From Microbulbifer agarilyticus (lineage in GTDB: Bacteria > Pseudomonadota > Gammaproteobacteria > Pseudomonadales > Cellvibrionaceae): a stretch of 64,000 nt of DNA. This document shows, one piece after another, positions 10,088-19,948 of the stretch. Below the pieces are notes generated by a model that was not told the origin of the DNA, did not search any database, and worked only from the letters and a program-made list of their open reading frames with translations. The stretch lies in NCBI RefSeq assembly GCF_001999945.1, contig NZ_CP019650.1, forward strand, positions 1,302,001-1,366,000. The letters run 5' to 3'. The stretch's first letter is position 1; each line of letters opens with the position of its first letter. A program made the translations under genes and the position numbers.

Positions 10088-10614
10088 AAGGTTTTCTCCG
10101 CGTTCGCAGACCGTTGTTCATAGCTTTTTGTAGGCGGAGGCGAAGCCTGGACGTGATGACGAATCCAGTTGCGCGCGGCACTTGTAAGTGCGGGTAGTGG
10201 TGGGCAAGTCCGGTAGGCGCCTTGTAATAATGTTTCGCCTAGTGCGCCCGTAAATGCATTGCCGGGGTAATGGTGGTTGAGAAAATCCAGCCAGACCGAC
10301 CCGGTGAGCCCCGCCACTTGATCCCGCGGGTAGGCAACCAGCGCGGTGCGCCGCAAGAGCTCGGCGATTTGCGCGGGGTCGTCCGCAACAGTATCCAGCG
10401 CCCTCAACGCCGCACGCCGGTATGCGTTTGCGCGGTAGCGTCGGTATGCCAGTGAGGCCAGAGCCAGTACCAGAAACAGTGCCATTAACAGCAGGCTTTT
10501 CGCCAGCGGGGTTTGTGGCCACAGGGAGATCGCTTCCGGTACCGGGGGCGGAGCCAATTGCGCAATCAGGTCGGGCAAGGTGGTTTCGGCCGTCGTCGGC
10601 TTAGTCTGGGTCAC
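10084..10614 (-). CDS. DUF4381 membrane protein of the bat operon
   Basis: About 176 residues. The longest open frame extends to 10782 but runs in an alternate frame over the DUF58 gene. GTG 10614 has a perfect GGAGG at 10621-10625 with a 6-base gap and gives a protein starting near TQTKPTTAETTLPDLIAQL, which fits DUF4381. One membrane segment (about residues 36-54) is followed by a cytoplasmic helical domain with the family pattern WLDFLNHHYPG. It overlaps the end of the DUF58 gene by 14 bases and batA by 4 bases. No function is known beyond its constant association with MoxR/VWA operons. Confidence 0.85.
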   Translation of the reverse strand: MTQTKPTTAETTLPDLIAQLAPPPVPEAISLWPQTPLAKSLLLMALFLVLALASLAYRRYRANAYRRAALRALDTVADDPAQIAELLRRTALVAYPRDQVAGLTGSVWLDFLNHHYPGNAFTGALGETLLQGAYRTCPPLPALTSAARNWIRHHVQASPPPTKSYEQRSANAEKTL

Positions 10615-11671
10615 CGGCAGCCTCCGACGCTGAATTGGGTTTTCTGTTGGCTTCGGTTTGCGATGCTGTGTTTGGTGCTGTGTTTGACGTAAGACCCAAC
10701 AGGCGGCGCAACTGCGGCAGGGTTTCCTCTCCGGCGGATAATGGCGCCAGCGGGATCCCATAGCGTCGCTGCCACTGCGCAATGGCGGCGCGGCGCTCTT
10801 CGGTAAAGTGATTCAATACCGAATGGATCTTACGGTCGCTGGTGTCCAGGGTTGCCTGCTGGTCTCCGTCAGAGATAGCACTGACAAAACCCTCGGGTAC
10901 CGTTTCCCCGGTCGGGTCGGATACGGGCATCAAAATCACGTCGTTGTGTCGCGCAAGGCCGGCCAGCAAGCGGTCGCTGGCGGGGCCGATGACATCGAAG
11001 TCGCTGATCAGCAATACAAGGTGGTCGCGCCGGGCAATATTGGCAACTGCCTGCAGCACCGTATCCAGAGAGGTGGGGTTTGCGGGCGGCGCATCCGCAT
11101 GCAGGCGCTGGTTTGCCTGCGCCAGTTCGCTGAGAAAATGCGTGAGCGCGCGCCGGTTGCGTTTGGGGCGCTGTGCATAAAGCCCATCATCGCGCACCAC
11201 GATACCGCCCACACGGTCGTTCTGATGCAGTACGGCGAAGGCGGCGTAGGCTGCAGCTTCAGCAGCGGTAACCGACTTCATGGCAAAGTGGGTGCCGTAA
11301 AACATCGACATGCGCTGATCTGCGACAATCAGTGCCGGGCGGTCCCGCTCTTCCGTATATACCCGCACATGGGGTTCGCCGGTGCGCGCCGTTACTTTCC
11401 AATCGATCGAACGGACGTCGTCCGACGGCCAGTACTCGCGCAGCTCTTCAAAGTTGAGTCCGCGCCCGCGCAATGGCGAATGGTGTTGTCCGGCGAGGAC
11501 ACTGCGTACCGGTTGATGCGGTAGCAGGTTGAGGGTTTGCGCGGGGCCTTCCAGCGCTTGCAGGTGTGCGAGGTCAACGTGAACACGCGGGTCGTCGCCA
11601 CTGCGCGGTGCGGCTACGGTGGCGATGCCTGCGCGGGCGTAATTTCGGCTGCGGGTGAAGAAGTTTGGCAT
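10601..11671 (-). CDS. DUF58 domain protein
   Basis: 356 residues from ATG 11671, 22 bases after the moxR stop. The longer open frame to 11944 would lie entirely over moxR and is rejected. The DUF58 hallmark is clear: RSVLAGQHHSPLRGRGLNFEELREYWPSDDVRSIDWKVTARTGEPHVRVYTEERD, given here only for position (about residues 55-110). A degenerate VWA-like fold follows (LIVADQRMSMFYG; LLISDFDVIG). DUF58 proteins are thought to bridge MoxR and the membrane VWA proteins. The C-terminal 40 residues are Asn/Thr/Ala-rich and probably disordered. Confidence 0.9.
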   Translation of the reverse strand: MPNFFTRSRNYARAGIATVAAPRSGDDPRVHVDLAHLQALEGPAQTLNLLPHQPVRSVLAGQHHSPLRGRGLNFEELREYWPSDDVRSIDWKVTARTGEPHVRVYTEERDRPALIVADQRMSMFYGTHFAMKSVTAAEAAAYAAFAVLHQNDRVGGIVVRDDGLYAQRPKRNRRALTHFLSELAQANQRLHADAPPANPTSLDTVLQAVANIARRDHLVLLISDFDVIGPASDRLLAGLARHNDVILMPVSDPTGETVPEGFVSAISDGDQQATLDTSDRKIHSVLNHFTEERRAAIAQWQRRYGIPLAPLSAGEETLPQLRRLLGLTSNTAPNTASQTEANRKPNSASEAAGDPD

Positions 11672-11693
11672 GGGATTCGCCCCGGTCCAGGTG

Positions 11694-12743
<1,050 letters not shown>

Positions 12744-12874
12744 AGACAATCCTCCATACTGCCTCTCTATTAACGCTAGCAGATTGGGGGAAGAGGTCAG
12801 AGGCGTAAGAAGCTATACTCGATGTCTTCAAAAACCTTAACTCGCTGATAATAAGAGCATAACTCGGAGACAGG
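12744..12874. promoter_or_regulatory. Divergent promoter region, moxR operon / octaheme cytochrome
   Basis: This 131-base spacer separates two divergently transcribed units and must hold both promoters. The plus-strand gene has GGAG at about 12866, five bases before its ATG; the minus-strand gene has GGAGG at 12751-12755. No convincing -35/-10 pair or named operator was identified by eye. Confidence 0.5.
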
Positions 12875-15229
12875 ATGCGCGCGCCGATCATCTTTCTGCT
12901 TGCGGTACTCGCCGCCACCGCCTGTGACAAAAACGCAGGGGTGGGCGATGCAGAAAATCCGCCAAACACGGACCAGCAGGCCGCCGCTGTGGAGAGCCAA
13001 AAACCTGCAGTCGCCCATGTGACGCAGGGTGAACAGGGTAAGGAACGTAAGAAAGGGGCGTCACCACAGGCGGATGGAAACCCCGACTATGTAGGCGTCG
13101 CGCAATGTGCGGCCTGCCATCAACAGGAATTCCACGACTGGCAAAAATCCCATCACGACCTGGCGATGAAAACGCCGGATGTGGAAACCGTGGTTGGGGA
13201 TTTTGACGATGCAATCTTTGATTACTTTGGCACCGAGTCTCGCTTTTTTCAGCGCGATGACCAGTACTTTGTGCGCACCGATGGACCCGATGGCGAGCTG
13301 CACGATTATCCGGTGGCCTATACCTTTGGTGTTTATCCGCTACAGCAATATTTGATTGAGTTTCCCGGCGGGCGTTTGCAGGCACTCAGTCTCTCCTGGG
13401 ATGCCCGCCCAAAAGAAGAGGGCGGCCAGCGCTGGTTCCACCTGTACCCGGATGAAGAAATCAAAGCCGGTGACCCGCTGCACTGGACCGGTATCAACCA
13501 GAACTGGAATTTCCAGTGTTCCGATTGCCACTCCACCAACCTGCATAAAAATTACGACGCGGAATCCCAGACATTTGCCACCCGCTGGTCTGAAATGAAT
13601 GTGGGTTGTGAATCCTGCCACGGCCCCGGACGCGCCCATGTTGAGTGGGCCGGTTTGCCGGAAAGTGAACGCGCGGCGATTAAAGACCAGGGATTTGAAC
13701 TGCGCTTTGATGGTCGTCGGCAGGCGCGCTGGGCGATGGATGCGAAGACCGGTATCGCGCATATCGCCAACGAAGTACATACCCAGGCTGAAATTCCTGT
13801 GTGCGCGCAGTGTCATTCCCGTCGCGGTACCCAGTTCCCCGGTGTGAAGCCAGAGGATAATTTTCTGGACTTCTTCCACCCCGCCTTGTTGGGCGAAGGT
13901 CTCTACCATGCGGATGGCCAGATCAATGACGAAGTGTATGTATGGGGCTCCTTCCTGCAGAGCAAAATGCACGGGGCCGGAGTAACCTGCAGCAATTGTC
14001 ACAACCCTCACAGCCTGGAGTTGCGCGCGAGCGGAAACGGTGTGTGCGCGCAGTGCCATCTCCCCACCAAGTTCGACACAGTAGAACACCATTTTCACCC
14101 GGTGGGCACAGAAGGTGCGCAGTGCGTGAACTGTCATATGACTGACAAGGTGTATATGCAGGTAGATGCGCGGCGGGATCACAGCTTCCGTGTCCCCCGC
14201 CCGGATTTGTCCGAGAAAATCGGATCGCCGAATGCCTGTATCGGCTGCCATACCGATGAAACCAACACCTGGGCGGCGGCGATTCTCGAGGAAAAATTTG
14301 GCGAGCCGGACCCGCACTATGGCGAGGCGCTGTTTGCCGGGCGAGTGGGCGCGCCGGACGCAGAGAGCCAGTTGCTGAAGCTGGCGATGGATGAGGACCA
14401 GCCTGACATCGCGCGGGCAACCGCTGTCTCTATGCTGCCGCGCTACCTGTCGCAAACCAGTGCCCAGGTATTGCAGGTGATTGCTCAGGGCGATGACGCC
14501 TTGCAGCATTTGGGATTGGCGCAGTCGTTGGATCAGGTACCGCAACAGGTGCGCCCGGCGCTGGCGATCCCGCTGTTGTACGAAGACGAACGAGTGACCG
14601 CCTCACTCGCCGCCAGTGCCTTGGCGGGGGCGCCGCTGCAGAGCTATCCGGAGGAGGTCGGCAAACGCTTTGACCAGGCAATGGCCGACTACCAGGCCTC
14701 GGCGGAGTTCAATAGTGACCGGCCGGAGAGCCTGGTGAATCTGGCTTCCTTGCGCGGGCGCGAAGGCGACCTGCCTGGCGCCGAGAAACTACTGCAACAG
14801 GCGGTGGAACTCGCCCCGTATTACACGCCGGCGATCATTAATCTGGCGGACCTATACCGCGGTACCGGACGTGAACGAGATGGGGAACGCCTGCTGCGCA
14901 GCGCGCTCAACCGCCCGATCGAAGAAGCCATTGAAAAGGCGCCCTTGCAACACGCACTGGGTCTCTCTCTGGTGCGCCAGCAGAAATTGCAGGATGCCAT
15001 GCCGATGCTGCGCGCCGCTGCCGATGCTGAGAATTCAACACCGCGCTACGGCTATGTGTATGCCATTGCGTTGAATTCTGCAGGCGACTCAACGGCCGCT
15101 ATCCAGTACCTGGAACAGGCGCTGCAGCGCTTCCCCGGAGATCCGGAGATGATGAGCGCCCTGATCTCCCTATACCGCGATACCGGCCAGCAGGAAAAGG
15201 CGGAGCAGTTGCGGAAGCAATTGCAGTAA
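12875..15229 (+). CDS. Octaheme c-type cytochrome with C-terminal TPR domain
   Basis: 784 residues. The signal sequence ends in AATAC (Cys17), a plausible though imperfect lipobox. Eight CxxCH haem-binding motifs can be read: CAACH (78-82), CSDCH, CESCH, CAQCH, CSNCH, CAQCH, CVNCH and CIGCH, all in roughly the first 460 residues. The organisation resembles cytochrome c554-type proteins. The second half has no haem motif and is helical, with at least three TPR-like units (SLVNLASLRGREGDLPGAEK; AIINLADLYRGTGRERDGER; GYVYAIALNSAGDSTAAIQY). It should be anchored in the envelope and carry electrons, with the TPRs binding a partner. No partner oxidoreductase is adjacent, so the reaction is unknown. 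Confidence 0.92.
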   Translation: MRAPIIFLLAVLAATACDKNAGVGDAENPPNTDQQAAAVESQKPAVAHVTQGEQGKERKKGASPQADGNPDYVGVAQCAACHQQEFHDWQKSHHDLAMKTPDVETVVGDFDDAIFDYFGTESRFFQRDDQYFVRTDGPDGELHDYPVAYTFGVYPLQQYLIEFPGGRLQALSLSWDARPKEEGGQRWFHLYPDEEIKAGDPLHWTGINQNWNFQCSDCHSTNLHKNYDAESQTFATRWSEMNVGCESCHGPGRAHVEWAGLPESERAAIKDQGFELRFDGRRQARWAMDAKTGIAHIANEVHTQAEIPVCAQCHSRRGTQFPGVKPEDNFLDFFHPALLGEGLYHADGQINDEVYVWGSFLQSKMHGAGVTCSNCHNPHSLELRASGNGVCAQCHLPTKFDTVEHHFHPVGTEGAQCVNCHMTDKVYMQVDARRDHSFRVPRPDLSEKIGSPNACIGCHTDETNTWAAAILEEKFGEPDPHYGEALFAGRVGAPDAESQLLKLAMDEDQPDIARATAVSMLPRYLSQTSAQVLQVIAQGDDALQHLGLAQSLDQVPQQVRPALAIPLLYEDERVTASLAASALAGAPLQSYPEEVGKRFDQAMADYQASAEFNSDRPESLVNLASLRGREGDLPGAEKLLQQAVELAPYYTPAIINLADLYRGTGRERDGERLLRSALNRPIEEAIEKAPLQHALGLSLVRQQKLQDAMPMLRAAADAENSTPRYGYVYAIALNSAGDSTAAIQYLEQALQRFPGDPEMMSALISLYRDTGQQEKAEQLRKQLQ

Positions 15230-15291
15230 GCTGCCCGCTTTGGCTCTGAGCGACGGGGTTCCAGCCGGCACAGAAATTTTCCCAATCTTCT

Positions 15292-15314
15292 CGCCCTTCC
15301 CCGGGGGAAGGGCG
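15292..15314. terminator. GC-rich hairpin after the cytochrome gene
   Basis: A 23-base near-perfect palindrome: an 11-bp stem CGCCCTTCCCC / GGGGAAGGGCG with one extra G at the centre. It starts 63 bases after the cytochrome stop. There is no T-run, so it may be a weak or Rho-assisted terminator, or a 3'-end stabiliser. Confidence 0.5.
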
Positions 15315-15359
15315 GTACACTGAGTGCTCTACAACAATAAATGATAAGAAAAGCACTTT

Positions 15360-16889
15360 GTGACCATGCGTACTCAGCACTTCGATACCCTGATCATCGG
15401 TGCCGGCCTCTCGGGCATCGGCACTGCCTGCCATTTAATGCGGGACTGCCCCGACACTGATTTCGCGATCCTCGAGCGCCGCCAACAGATAGGTGGCACC
15501 TGGGACCTGTTCCGCTACCCCGGGGTTCGCTCCGACTCCGACATGTTCAGCTTTGGCTTTAGTTTCCGTCCCTGGAATGGACTGAAGACCATGGCCGATG
15601 GCGAGTCGATCCGTCGTTACATTGAAGACACGGCAGCGGAATACCGCGTAACCAATAAGATTCATTTCGGTGTGAACCTGAGCGAGGCCAACTGGGATAG
15701 CGCGCAACAGCGCTGGCAATTACTCGGTGAGCGCCGCAGCCCCGCGGAGGAGGGTGCTGTGATAGAGCCCGTGCAGTTTACCTGCAACGTGCTGATTTCC
15801 TGCACCGGCTACTACGACTACCAGGCTGGATATCAGCCTGAGTTTTCCGGCATGCACGATTTTCAGGGGCAGTGGATTCACCCGCAACACTGGCCGCAGG
15901 ATCTCGACTATGAAAACAAGCGTGTTGTAGTGATCGGCAGCGGTGCCACTGCGGTCACTCTGGTACCGGCCATGGCGGAGCAGGCGGCCCATGTCACCAT
16001 GCTGCAACGCTCACCCACCTATGTGTTGTCGGTGCCGGCGGAAGATAAGTTAACTCACTGGCTGAAGCAGTGGATACCCGAACAGTGGGCCTATGGTATG
16101 GCGCGGCGCCGCAACATTACCCTGCACCGCTGGATGTTCAAGGCCGCCAAACGCTGGCCGCAGCTGGTGCGCAAACTGATGCTGCGCGGGGTGCGCAAAG
16201 CACTCGGCGAAGGACAAAATACTACTCACTTCACTCCACGCTATGCGCCATGGGACCAACGGCTCTGTGCCATTCCTGACGGAGACCTGTTTGAGGCGAT
16301 TAATGCGGGCAAGGCATCGGTAGTGACCGAAGAAATCGATTGCATCACCGAGAGCGGCATCCGTTTGAAAAACGGCGATCATCTACCGGCGGATATCATC
16401 GTTTCGGCTACCGGGTTGAAGCTGCAGCTGCTGGGTGGACTGGCGCTGAAATTGGACGGGGAAACGGTGGATACCCGCAACCGCCTTACGTACAAGGGTG
16501 TGTTGATGGAAGGTGTACCCAATATGGCGTGGGTATTTGGCTATACCAATGCGGCCTGGACTCTAAAGGCGGATCTTGCCGCCGGTTATATTTCCCGCTT
16601 GCTTAATCATTTACGTGACACGGGACAGGGCCAGTTTATCGCTGTGGATAAAGAGAACTGCGTGGGGGATTCCTCGGTGATGTCCGCGCTGCAGTCCGGC
16701 TATGTGGAGCGTGCGGACCACCTGTTGCCGCGACAGGGTACCCGCTACCCGTGGAAGCTGCTGAACGACTATCCGAAAGATCGCAAGATCATGCTGGAAG
16801 CCCCGATCATGGATGGCATTCTGAAATTCTCTGCCTCATGCGTGGCGGAAAAGCCCAGCGCGGAAGAGGAGACCGCGCCAACTGGCTGA
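15360..16889 (+). CDS. Class B flavin monooxygenase (Baeyer-Villiger / AlmA-like)
   Basis: 509 residues; GTG 15360 is the stated start, with an ATG two codons on as an equal alternative. FAD-binding motif IIGAGLSGIG is at the N-terminus, followed by GGTWDLFRYPGVRSDSDMFSFG. The Baeyer-Villiger fingerprint FxGxxxHxxxWP is present as FQGQWIHPQHWP, and the second nucleotide (NADPH) motif is VIGSGATAV. Length and the spacing of these motifs fit the AlmA group of long-chain alkane or ketone monooxygenases. It precedes a phospholipase D-like gene by 57 bases and lies opposite a FadL porin, consistent with lipid or hydrocarbon metabolism, though the substrate is not proven. Confidence 0.9.
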   Translation: MTMRTQHFDTLIIGAGLSGIGTACHLMRDCPDTDFAILERRQQIGGTWDLFRYPGVRSDSDMFSFGFSFRPWNGLKTMADGESIRRYIEDTAAEYRVTNKIHFGVNLSEANWDSAQQRWQLLGERRSPAEEGAVIEPVQFTCNVLISCTGYYDYQAGYQPEFSGMHDFQGQWIHPQHWPQDLDYENKRVVVIGSGATAVTLVPAMAEQAAHVTMLQRSPTYVLSVPAEDKLTHWLKQWIPEQWAYGMARRRNITLHRWMFKAAKRWPQLVRKLMLRGVRKALGEGQNTTHFTPRYAPWDQRLCAIPDGDLFEAINAGKASVVTEEIDCITESGIRLKNGDHLPADIIVSATGLKLQLLGGLALKLDGETVDTRNRLTYKGVLMEGVPNMAWVFGYTNAAWTLKADLAAGYISRLLNHLRDTGQGQFIAVDKENCVGDSSVMSALQSGYVERADHLLPRQGTRYPWKLLNDYPKDRKIMLEAPIMDGILKFSASCVAEKPSAEEETAPTG

Positions 16890-16946
16890 CACGCAAGCGA
16901 ATCGACTAGGCTCTAAGTCATCCAGTAACAGTGAGATGACACCAGA

Positions 16947-18533
16947 ATGCCTAGCGTTCGTACCCTGCGACCTTTTTTCCTGTGGGCGGTCGTGTTGTTT
17001 TGCCTGGCCATTCTGTGGGAAGTGATCATGGGTGACAGCCAAAGCTCGACGGAGCCAACCGGTCAGGTCGTAAACAGTCTTGCTCCAGCCACGGAGTCGC
17101 GTTTGGCACAGGCGGTTATGCGCGATGCCGAGGGCCAGCCGGATACTTACTCCGGCTTCCATCTCTTGCAGGACGGCCTTTCTGCTTTTGTTGCACGTGC
17201 CGCTCTGATTCAGGAAGCCAGTGTCTCCCTGGACCTCCAATATTATATCTACGAAGACGATACCGTTGGCCGTATCCTCACTAGCCTGCTGCTGCAGGCC
17301 GCGGATCGCGGCGTGCGCGTACGCCTGCTGGTGGACGATCTCGGCACGCGCGTGGACAACCCCTGGATTGCGGTGCTCGACCAGCATCCCAATATTTCCA
17401 TTCGCTTGTTCAATCCTGTGGCGGGCCGTTCGGGTATCGGGCGCGCCATCGAGCAGGCGCTAAATTTTGGCCGTATCAATCATCGCATGCACAACAAACT
17501 GATGGTTGCCGACGGACAGTTGATGATTACCGGTGGGCGCAATATTGGCGACGGCTATTTCTCGCACGCGAATGTGGAATTTTTTGATGTAGACGTACTG
17601 GCGATTGGCGCGGTCCTGCCGGAAGCCTCGCGTATTTTTGACGAATACTGGAACTACAAGGTTTCTGTGCCAGTTGACTTGCTGCCTCTAACAGCGGCGG
17701 ACGATCAGACTCTGGATCAACTCCGCCAGGAGGTGACGAACTTCCTTGCAAACGAGGCTGAGTCCGAATTCACCGAGGCGCTCAAGAATTCCGATTTCGC
17801 CCAGGCGTTGATTAATGACCAGGTCGCTTTTTATTGGGGCCCTGCCTCACTCTATGCGGACCCGCCATCAAAAGCGCTGAAGCGGGACGAGATTCCGGTT
17901 GAAGAATTTCCCGGGTACCAGCTGGAAAAAGTGATTCGCAGCGCAAAGCAGCGGTTAAGTATTAGCAGTGCCTATTTTATTCCCGGTGATGTGGGCAGCG
18001 AGTTGTTTGGCGAGCTGGAGCGGCGTGGCGTACAGGTGAAAATCCTCACCAACTCCCTCTCCAGTAATGATGTGGCGATTGTGCACGGAGCCTACGCGCG
18101 TTATCGAATGACGTTACTCAGAAGTGGTGTTGACCTGTGGGAGTTACGCACGGTTGCGGGGCAGGAGAAGCGGCAGCACTGGTTCCATGGAAAATCCAGC
18201 GCAACGCTGCATGCCAAGACATTTGTGATTGATGAAGACCGGGGCTTTGTCGGCTCGATCAATCTGGATAGCCGCTCCATCATACAGAACACAGAGATTG
18301 GCTTGCTGATGGAAAATGGAGAAATCAATCAGCAACTGAATAATTTGTTTGAAGAGTGGGTTGCGCCAGATTCCGCTTGGCACCTCGTATTGAATGAGCA
18401 GGGCAAACTGCGCTGGCAGGCGCAGGATGCGAACGGCGCGCTCATCGAGGTGGATGCGGACCCAGAAACCAGCTGGTGGCAAAGAAGCCTCAGCTGGCTG
18501 CTGTCCTGGCTTCCAATAGAAGCGCAGATTTAA
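16947..18533 (+). CDS. Phospholipase D / cardiolipin synthase-like protein
   Basis: 528 residues with one N-terminal membrane anchor (about 8-26). Both HKD motifs are intact: His182-Lys184-Asp189 (HNKLMVAD, followed by GGRNIGDGYF) and His422-Lys424-Asp429 (HAKTFVID, followed by GSINLDSRS). Such two-motif proteins transfer phosphatidyl groups through a phosphohistidine intermediate. The protein lacks the paired N-terminal membrane helices of ClsA and is more like ClsC/YmdC in layout. It is probably co-transcribed with the monooxygenase gene. A run of ten T follows the stop without a clear stem. Confidence 0.9.
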   Translation: MPSVRTLRPFFLWAVVLFCLAILWEVIMGDSQSSTEPTGQVVNSLAPATESRLAQAVMRDAEGQPDTYSGFHLLQDGLSAFVARAALIQEASVSLDLQYYIYEDDTVGRILTSLLLQAADRGVRVRLLVDDLGTRVDNPWIAVLDQHPNISIRLFNPVAGRSGIGRAIEQALNFGRINHRMHNKLMVADGQLMITGGRNIGDGYFSHANVEFFDVDVLAIGAVLPEASRIFDEYWNYKVSVPVDLLPLTAADDQTLDQLRQEVTNFLANEAESEFTEALKNSDFAQALINDQVAFYWGPASLYADPPSKALKRDEIPVEEFPGYQLEKVIRSAKQRLSISSAYFIPGDVGSELFGELERRGVQVKILTNSLSSNDVAIVHGAYARYRMTLLRSGVDLWELRTVAGQEKRQHWFHGKSSATLHAKTFVIDEDRGFVGSINLDSRSIIQNTEIGLLMENGEINQQLNNLFEEWVAPDSAWHLVLNEQGKLRWQAQDANGALIEVDADPETSWWQRSLSWLLSWLPIEAQI

Positions 18534-18551
18534 TTTTTTTTTTGTGGGCGC

Positions 18552-18581
18552 TGCTTAAGGGACGCTTAAGGTGCGCTTAAA
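18552..18581. repeat. Three 11-base direct repeats at the 3' end of the FadL gene
   Basis: Three copies of a core GCTTAA(GG) motif follow each other at 11-base spacing (18552, 18563, 18574). They span the region between the phospholipase gene and the last codons of the FadL gene. No function is apparent. Confidence 0.4.
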
Positions 18582-19869
18582 AAGAAAATTGCATTGACGT
18601 GCCCAAAAATTGGATCCGGGTATCTTCGTAAGTGCCCTGCAAGCGCGGGCTAAATGGGGGGCGCCCTTGCTGATCGATATCGATATCCCCAAGAGATACG
18701 TAGTTGTAGCCGATATCCATGGTCAGTCCCGGGCACAGCTCCTTGCCGGCGCCCACGCCAAAGGTCCAGGTTTCATTGGTCACCGTATCGGCGGTGACTT
18801 CTGAGGTATTTTGCATACCGCTTTCCAGCGCAAAGCCGGTGGAAAGATACCAGCCACTTAACATCCCCTGATCAAATTCGTGTCGAACACCCAGTGCCAG
18901 GGCGCCGGTGTCTTTATATCCGCGGTCTACCTTGATGGATGTTTGTACCGGATCGCCGAGTTCGAGGGATACACCCGCGTATTCAGACCACTCCTGCCAG
19001 GCAAGATTCACATAGAGTGTTGTGGCTTCGGTCATTTGTTGTTGCAAGCTGGCGGTGAGTGTTGGCGGAACATCCACATCGATTTCGGTGCGGATGCCAT
19101 CGAAACGCTCGACGGCGGGGGCGAACAAGGGACCGAAGTCACGCAGCCTCAAGTTGTCGCGGAAATCGAATTCGACTTTTGAGGTGTAGGTAAGGCCGAA
19201 GGTGGTGCCAGCTACCGGCCGGTAAATTAGCCCTGCGTTCGCGCCGTAACCCATTTCGAGGTCTTTAAACCGCAAGAAGGCATCGCCGCCTTCTAACCCG
19301 GCGCGCGGAGCAGATTGGTAGCTCAGGTAGCCGACCATGGCGTTGAGGCCGATACCGAACGACAGGCAGTCATTCATCTTAAAACTCAAGGAAGGGATAA
19401 GGCTCATCCCGATCAGGTCGACGTTCTGCACAAACCGCCGTCCCTTCCAGGAGTCGGTATAGTCGAGACCAAGGCCGAAGTTTCCGGCGGTGGCGAATCC
19501 CCATCCGATATTTTCGGTCAGTTTGCCTGCGCTAAACACACCGCCACCAGGAAACCAGCCCAGTGCATTGCCGCCGTCGCCACCGGATAAATTACTCTCT
19601 CCGCCGTCGGTAAACTTGATGTCACCGTAGAGGGCCTGAGCGGCACCGCGCACTTCCATGCCGTCGCGCCACACAGTACCTGCGGGATTGGTAAATGCGG
19701 TAGCAGCATCCTCGGGCGTGGCGGCCCAGCCGGCACCGGCCGTCCCTAGGGTGGGGGTGCCGATTTGCCACAGCATTATGCCGCCTGCGTTCGCTACCGG
19801 TGCCGCCGCAGCCGCAAGTGCTGCAATTGCGACGGGCAAATACTTACGCGTGTGATTTCTAATGCGCAT
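18577..19869 (-). CDS. FadL/OmpP1-family outer-membrane transporter
   Basis: 430 residues from ATG 19869, which follows an AGAGGGA site; the GTG ten codons upstream is less likely. A Sec signal peptide ends in PVANA, and the mature protein begins GGIMLWQIGTPTLGTAGAGWA. The NPAG motif (TAFTNPAGTVW) is the family's N-terminal hatch signature. Alternating-pattern beta strands fill the rest, and the C-terminal residue is Phe, as in outer-membrane barrels. FadL proteins take up long-chain fatty acids or hydrophobic compounds. The nearby monooxygenase and DegV protein fit such a role. Confidence 0.9.
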   Translation of the reverse strand: MRIRNHTRKYLPVAIAALAAAAAPVANAGGIMLWQIGTPTLGTAGAGWAATPEDAATAFTNPAGTVWRDGMEVRGAAQALYGDIKFTDGGESNLSGGDGGNALGWFPGGGVFSAGKLTENIGWGFATAGNFGLGLDYTDSWKGRRFVQNVDLIGMSLIPSLSFKMNDCLSFGIGLNAMVGYLSYQSAPRAGLEGGDAFLRFKDLEMGYGANAGLIYRPVAGTTFGLTYTSKVEFDFRDNLRLRDFGPLFAPAVERFDGIRTEIDVDVPPTLTASLQQQMTEATTLYVNLAWQEWSEYAGVSLELGDPVQTSIKVDRGYKDTGALALGVRHEFDQGMLSGWYLSTGFALESGMQNTSEVTADTVTNETWTFGVGAGKELCPGLTMDIGYNYVSLGDIDIDQQGRPPFSPRLQGTYEDTRIQFLGTSMQFSF

Positions 19870-19948
19870 ATCCCATTCCCTCTGGCGACGTTTCACCACG
19901 TACCAACTTCATCTCAATAAATACTGATAGGTTTCCGTTGCTGCCCCG

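Noticed and set aside
10615..10782. N-terminal extension of the DUF4381 protein
   Set aside because: It lies over the DUF58 coding region and has no family resemblance; GTG 10614 has a perfect ribosome-binding site.
13340..14545. 401-codon open frame antisense to the octaheme cytochrome
   Set aside because: The eight CxxCH motifs prove the plus-strand reading; the opposite frame has no recognisable domain.
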